Made by a program: the position numbers and the translations under genes. A model generated the notes under the pieces. The model did not search any database and was not told the DNA's origin. It saw nothing but the letters and a program-made list of their open reading frames with translations. Below, piece after piece: positions 59,591-64,000 of a stretch of DNA of 64,000 bases (its first letter is position 1; each line of letters begins with the position of its first letter). The stretch comes from Diploscapter coronatus (Eukaryota; Nematoda; Chromadorea; Rhabditida; Rhabditidae): NCBI GenBank assembly GCA_964036155.1, contig OZ038422.1, positions 19,243,201 to 19,307,200 on the forward strand, read 5' to 3'.

Positions 59591-62500
59591 ATCACTTCAT
59601 TCGCAGTAATTATTTGAAATACTTCTCACATTTTCTTGAATTCCCAGAATCGAGACTTGTGCTAAATCCCATTTATCGTTTTGCATTTCCCATTTATTTG
59701 TGTGGCCAAAGTCTGATCATTCTCCACCGAAGTTCATCAGAATTTGCATTCAGACATTCTCATTTTTATTTATTCACTGATTTCTTCGTAACTCCGGACT
59801 TTAGCACAAAATTGTGCAAGCCTGTCTAAGGTCTGAGATTGATATTACTTACAGGAATTTGCTCAATCAATAATAATCTTTATATTTAATCTATGGGCCA
59901 ATTGTAGTATTCGCTCGATTTCGTTCTTTTCCCCATAGTATTTCTCAAAAATCGAGTGAACACTACAAAGGGTGAGGGTGGATGTAGGGCGAATATCAAC
60001 TACAATAGGCCTAATTTATGACATATTTATTGAGCAAGGTTCTGCTTATTTATTTAGAGTGGCAGTTACTTGTATCTACGTCTGCTTCGATCTGATAGTC
60101 TTTTACATTTCCTTTTTATTTATAAGAATTTATTCCAATTGGCATTGAATAGCATTGAATATCTATTCCATCTAATTCCATGTAATCCCTAAATTTTTAT
60201 CATCCATTGACTTCCCGTAGTCATGCATTCGTATTCCCTCGTTTCCGTATTTTTGTCGTTATCTTAACTTTACCTTCGTATCATGTCAGTCTGTCTGTAG
60301 GTTTTTCCTGCCTCTTTTTCTAATATCCACTTCCTCGTATTCCCTTTCTCTATCTCTCTAATTTTGCATTCTCCATCATCTCTATACCAGTTTGTTCAGT
60401 TTTCCTAGACATTTTTTGTCTTCCTTCTTCCTGACTTCCTCTTCATTGTACTTCTTCGTGCAATTGCATCACTGCATATTCTCTTCATCTCTTCACCCAT
60501 CATAGAATCCATTATATTTTTAACATCAAAATCATCGCCCCTTTACTCTCACTCTCATAACACATTATGCAAGTATACAGCATCAGTCTTATGTCTTATG
60601 TATTGCCAAAGAATTTCATTTCATTACTTAATAAACAAATTTATAATCAACTTTTGTGCAAAGTTCCTATATCCTGGAATTAATTAGGCTCGAGGTAATT
60701 GGTCTGAGCCTTGGCGGGCTGCCGCTTTGTGCTTGTTTTCCTCGACTCCACCCATCTTTTTGCCTCTTTTCCTGCGTATTCATTCTTGTAAAAGTCGTCC
60801 ATTGAATCCGAAATACAAAAGGCCGATGAATAGGGCAATGGTGCGGCGCTAGAAAGGGCCTATGGAAGAGGGAGGGGGGATTCTAACGAAACAATGCTGG
60901 CGTAATTGATTTGAGACGACGAAGACTCTCTTGAAAAGAGCACGAAAAATAAAAGAATGAATAGAAATAACTAGAGAACACGCAGATTTGAGATGAGGAA
61001 AGTAGCAGAGAAAGGGAATTCAAAGGGAATGGAATGAGATAGAAGAGGAGGAAGGCAAGGAGAAGAGCCATGCACTCCAGCATCCAGCAACTCCGACACC
61101 AACACGCTAGTCCGTCACTCTGTCAAACTGCTATCATGATCGAGGCTGATTCAGTCCTGATCTGTCGCTGCAGATCCCTCTTCATGACAGATTCTACGAG
61201 GATTTTTGCGATCGGGTGACTTACTCGGGGACCAGATCAATGAGAGCTGAATATTTTCATGCCTGATCAAGATGATCTCCATCGTCAAGAATCGACTGTC
61301 ATCTCGTGTATTTGGATAATTCGATGAATGATGAAACGTTTCGATTATTGCATCACCAGATGGTTATTGACAGATGCCGAATTTGGATAACCGAATGCTG
61401 CAAGTGATAACTTAGCCATTGCATCATCAAGAAATTATTAGCATCTTCAAATTCGATGAGAATCAACGAAGAAAATAAAGGTAAGGAAAGTTTCCTTGTA
61501 CTTTTTGTATTCGGTATTCGAACAACGAACTCGATCGATTTGATTCCTCGTTGAATTTTCTCCCTCCTTCCTTCCTTCCTCTTCTCATTTCATCGTGCAT
61601 TTCTCCCCTTCCTCCACATTCAAGACAGTTTCAATGATAGCCCTTTCCTTGCCTTTCTAGGTTGCCTGTTTCTATGCCTGTGCCTGTCTCAAGCGACTCC
61701 GCCCCTGTCTCCGACCTCTGCATTCGCTTCTCGGCAATCATTCCATTTTCCATTCACAATTCAACAATTCAATGCAAATCTATCGATTCGGAACTCAATC
61801 GAGTCACATCGATTTTCAGCAGATTTAAGTGATATTTTCTCAGAACCTCATGAGTCTCACGCATTTTTGCGAAGTTCCCGCATCGGCACTTCCCTCTTTG
61901 ATATCGCTCGCCTCCCTTCCATTCCCAGCTCCCCACTCTGTCACTTTCGCCACTGTCTCTTCGCATCCCTTTCCCTTCTGATCTATCAAATCTCATCCTC
62001 AAAATAGCCTTTTTCTTTCTTTTCTCAGCTCACATCGCTTTTTGTGCTGAGAACCAGCAGCTTGTGAGCGCAAGTGTGAACTCTTCGAATTCGTGAATCG
62101 ACTGGCCGATTTGAGAGTTTGTCGAATCGAATTGCGCAACACTTTCGAATTGCGCTGCTCGGGGTGGTTTGGAGGAGTTATGGGATTGACACCTGCAAAT
62201 TTGAAATGTTATCGAATGACGATGGATAAATTATCGTTGAACAGTAAAACATTATCATATCAATATTATATCATAGATTTGAAGATTTAGATTTACATAG
62301 AATATTGCATTTTTGAGTATACGAAATATCGTGAATACCTCTAAAATGTGCAGTAAATCAAAGTGCGCTCCAACGCTAGCTCAATTCGCTCTTGTCTAAT
62401 CTGACTAAAATGGAAGTAGAAAGTAGGTAAAAGTTGATAAACGCTAGAACAGATTGAGATTTACCTACTTGGATGGTTATACTACCTGCGTTCTGACACC

Positions 62501-64000
62501 TGCTACAGCATTATATCATATAGAGAAAATAGTAAGGAAAAGCTTACAAGTTGAGTATGGGGCGTGCCCTTGTAAACGTTAGTTATTTTCAAATATATTA
62601 CCCCTATATATATGAATGTAAGTATTTTTTACTACCTCTACTATATAATTCTCTAGTCTACTCAGATATGTAGATTTTATTTCCTTCTAGACATCTATCA
62701 AATTTGTACCCTGTTTCAATTTTATTTAAACTAGATTAGGTAAGGGCGAGTTGGGTTAGAATTGGAGCATACTTTTATTTATAGCATGTTTTAGAGGTAC
62801 TCACGATATCTGAATGGCGGAAATAATGAAAGATGCGTAATGACAATCAAAATTCAACACTTTTCAATAAATAACACGGCTATAATTTGTATTTATTCAA
62901 TTTTCATGTAGATAATTTATTAACAATGAACAACGTTTCATCGCCCGTTGATCCTCTTTATCCCATCATCTTCTCACTTTTTCGCCTTTTCGTTCGACAC
63001 TGTTCACAGCTTAGTGTTTCTGTATATTTATCGAAAAGTTGTCTTGTTTCTCAAGCTCGCACCACACGTGCGGAATTTGAGCGGCTGCCGCTTTACTCTT
63101 CTTCTTCACATTTTCTATGCCTGTTTTCTTGTTTCTTCTGCTTTCAATTGCCTCCAGTTTAGAAATTTCATCGATTTTTCTTTCTTGTTCGTTCGATTAG
63201 TTTTCAACAGTTCAAAACATTTTTCTTGATAGTTTGTTTAGTTTTGTCGTACCAACATATATTTTTTCACATTTTTACATATTCCTTCATCCATAACTCT
63301 ATTAGTTTTAGTTTTCGGGCCCTTTGGACTAATATTTTTGTATATCGCTTCATCATCATTCTACTTCTCATTGCCTCATTTGGTATTCATATTCTAGTCA
63401 TTTTCTGCTTTTCTTCGCCTCTCGATTCCCCCGCTCTTTCTCCACTTCCCAATTCCGTCTGCATCTCTGCCCCTTTGTGGATATTCGCGTCGATCATTCC
63501 TAATGAGTTGTGCTCTGTTGTCGCATCGCTTCATCGCTTCAACTTCAAGCTGCCCAAGGCTAGGCGAGATTACTGTAAATGTCGGAGAAATGGAAGGAAG
63601 ATCGATGAGAAGAGAAGGGGAAGGGGGGAGGAAGGAAGTTACTGCTCTGCAAACACAAACAGAGAGACGGTGGACAAGGACGAACAAGGAATAGAGATGA
63701 ATCGCGGAGAGGCAGAGAATCAGGAAAAATTAGGGGGGAAAAGTTAGAGATCCCTCAGGCCTAGGAAGAGAGGGAGCGGCGTTCTTGACTTTGCACGTCT
63801 ACAGAGACAAACAGTCTGCACAGCGCAGCGCAGCACAAGCACGCACCGCGCAATCTCCTTCCCTTCCCTCTGCTGCACACCCACACATCAGTCAGCCCAA
63901 TGCCGATCACTACAGCTACAGTGTTTGTCTCGCGCTGTGTTGACTGTTTGTGTCTTAGCGGCTACTGCTCTGCTTCCTCTGCTTCCCTGCCCGGCTGACT
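59591..64000. other. Long stretch without a recognisable gene
   Basis: After the RAD21 stop I find no supported gene on either strand. The region alternates pyrimidine-rich (59600-60560, 61550-61980, 62940-63480) and purine-rich (60860-61070, 63580-63770) tracts. It holds one foldback element (62326-62810). The last 250 bases become richer in GC and CACGC/GCGCAG words and may be a promoter for a gene beyond the window. A long 5' intron or UTR of such a gene is possible. Confidence 0.45.
62326..62810. mobile_element. 485-bp foldback element, intergenic
   Basis: ATATCGTGAATACCTCTAAA at 62326 is matched by the inverted TTTAGAGGTACTCACGATAT at the right end. Similarity continues inward through TGCTCCAA and CTCG.CCTT.TCTAATCT, about 75 bases per arm at roughly 75 percent. 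It is non-coding. Confidence 0.75.

Noticed and set aside
63226..63747. Plus-strand open frame of 173 codons with a hydrophobic start
   Set aside because: No family is recognised. The first half is T-rich (Phe/Ile/Ser) and the second half purine-rich (Lys/Arg/Glu), following local base composition. No acceptor or partner exon supports it.
1..64000. CRISPR arrays, operators, riboswitches or bacterial-style operons
   Set aside because: The window is eukaryotic with spliceosomal introns. No array of regular direct repeats with unique spacers was seen.

Overview
This is a eukaryotic, intron-rich window, most likely from a nematode. Most genes are split by short introns that end in a TTTCAG-type acceptor. 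A similar acceptor sits just before nearly every start codon, as expected of spliced-leader trans-splicing. Two groups of same-strand genes look operon-like, and there is a seven-transmembrane receptor of nematode chemoreceptor type and a C-type lectin gene. The phylum call is an inference from gene style and content; no rRNA, mitochondrial or spliced-leader gene is present to confirm it.

Layout. 1-2521 (+) is the 3' part of an importin-13-like nuclear transport receptor. 3526-12481 (+) is a complete DHX37/Dhr1 DEAH-box helicase (28 exons, 1188 aa). 12904-14351 (-) is a borealin-like protein carrying its N-terminal domain twice. 17365-19886 (-) is a partly resolved two-domain C-type lectin gene. 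21242-23156 (+) is a 7TM chemoreceptor-like gene. 23749-28664 (-) is a TAF3-like TFIID subunit. 30673-36126 (-) is TRAPPC9, short at its N-terminus. 36500-37963 (-) is a NOL11 protein reduced to its C-terminal domain. 38396-41488 (+) is a PAF-acetylhydrolase. 42281-43651 (-) is EMC4 and 44292-46509 (-) is LCMT1. 47734-50114 (-) is a JNK-pathway MAP kinase kinase (MKK7). 51317-59590 (+) is the cohesin kleisin RAD21. From 59591 to the end I see no convincing gene. Ten of the complete gene models were assembled exon by exon and give frame-consistent totals divisible by three.

The genes are mostly conserved housekeeping functions: ribosome biogenesis (DHX37, NOL11), transcription (TAF3), trafficking (TRAPPC9, EMC4, importin), chromosome segregation (borealin-like, RAD21), PP2A methylation (LCMT1) and stress signalling (MKK7). 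NOL11-TRAPPC9 and LCMT1-EMC4 are the best operon candidates. TAF3 may be a further, more distant member of the first group.

Introns and intergenic stretches are full of non-coding inverted-repeat (foldback/MITE) elements; at least thirteen are visible. The most elaborate is a 1 kb foldback at 29192-30193 with a tRNA-like SINE inserted into one arm. The most unusual coding observations are the duplicated borealin domain, the propeller-less NOL11, the N-terminally short TRAPPC9 beside it, and a TAF3 with no PHD finger.
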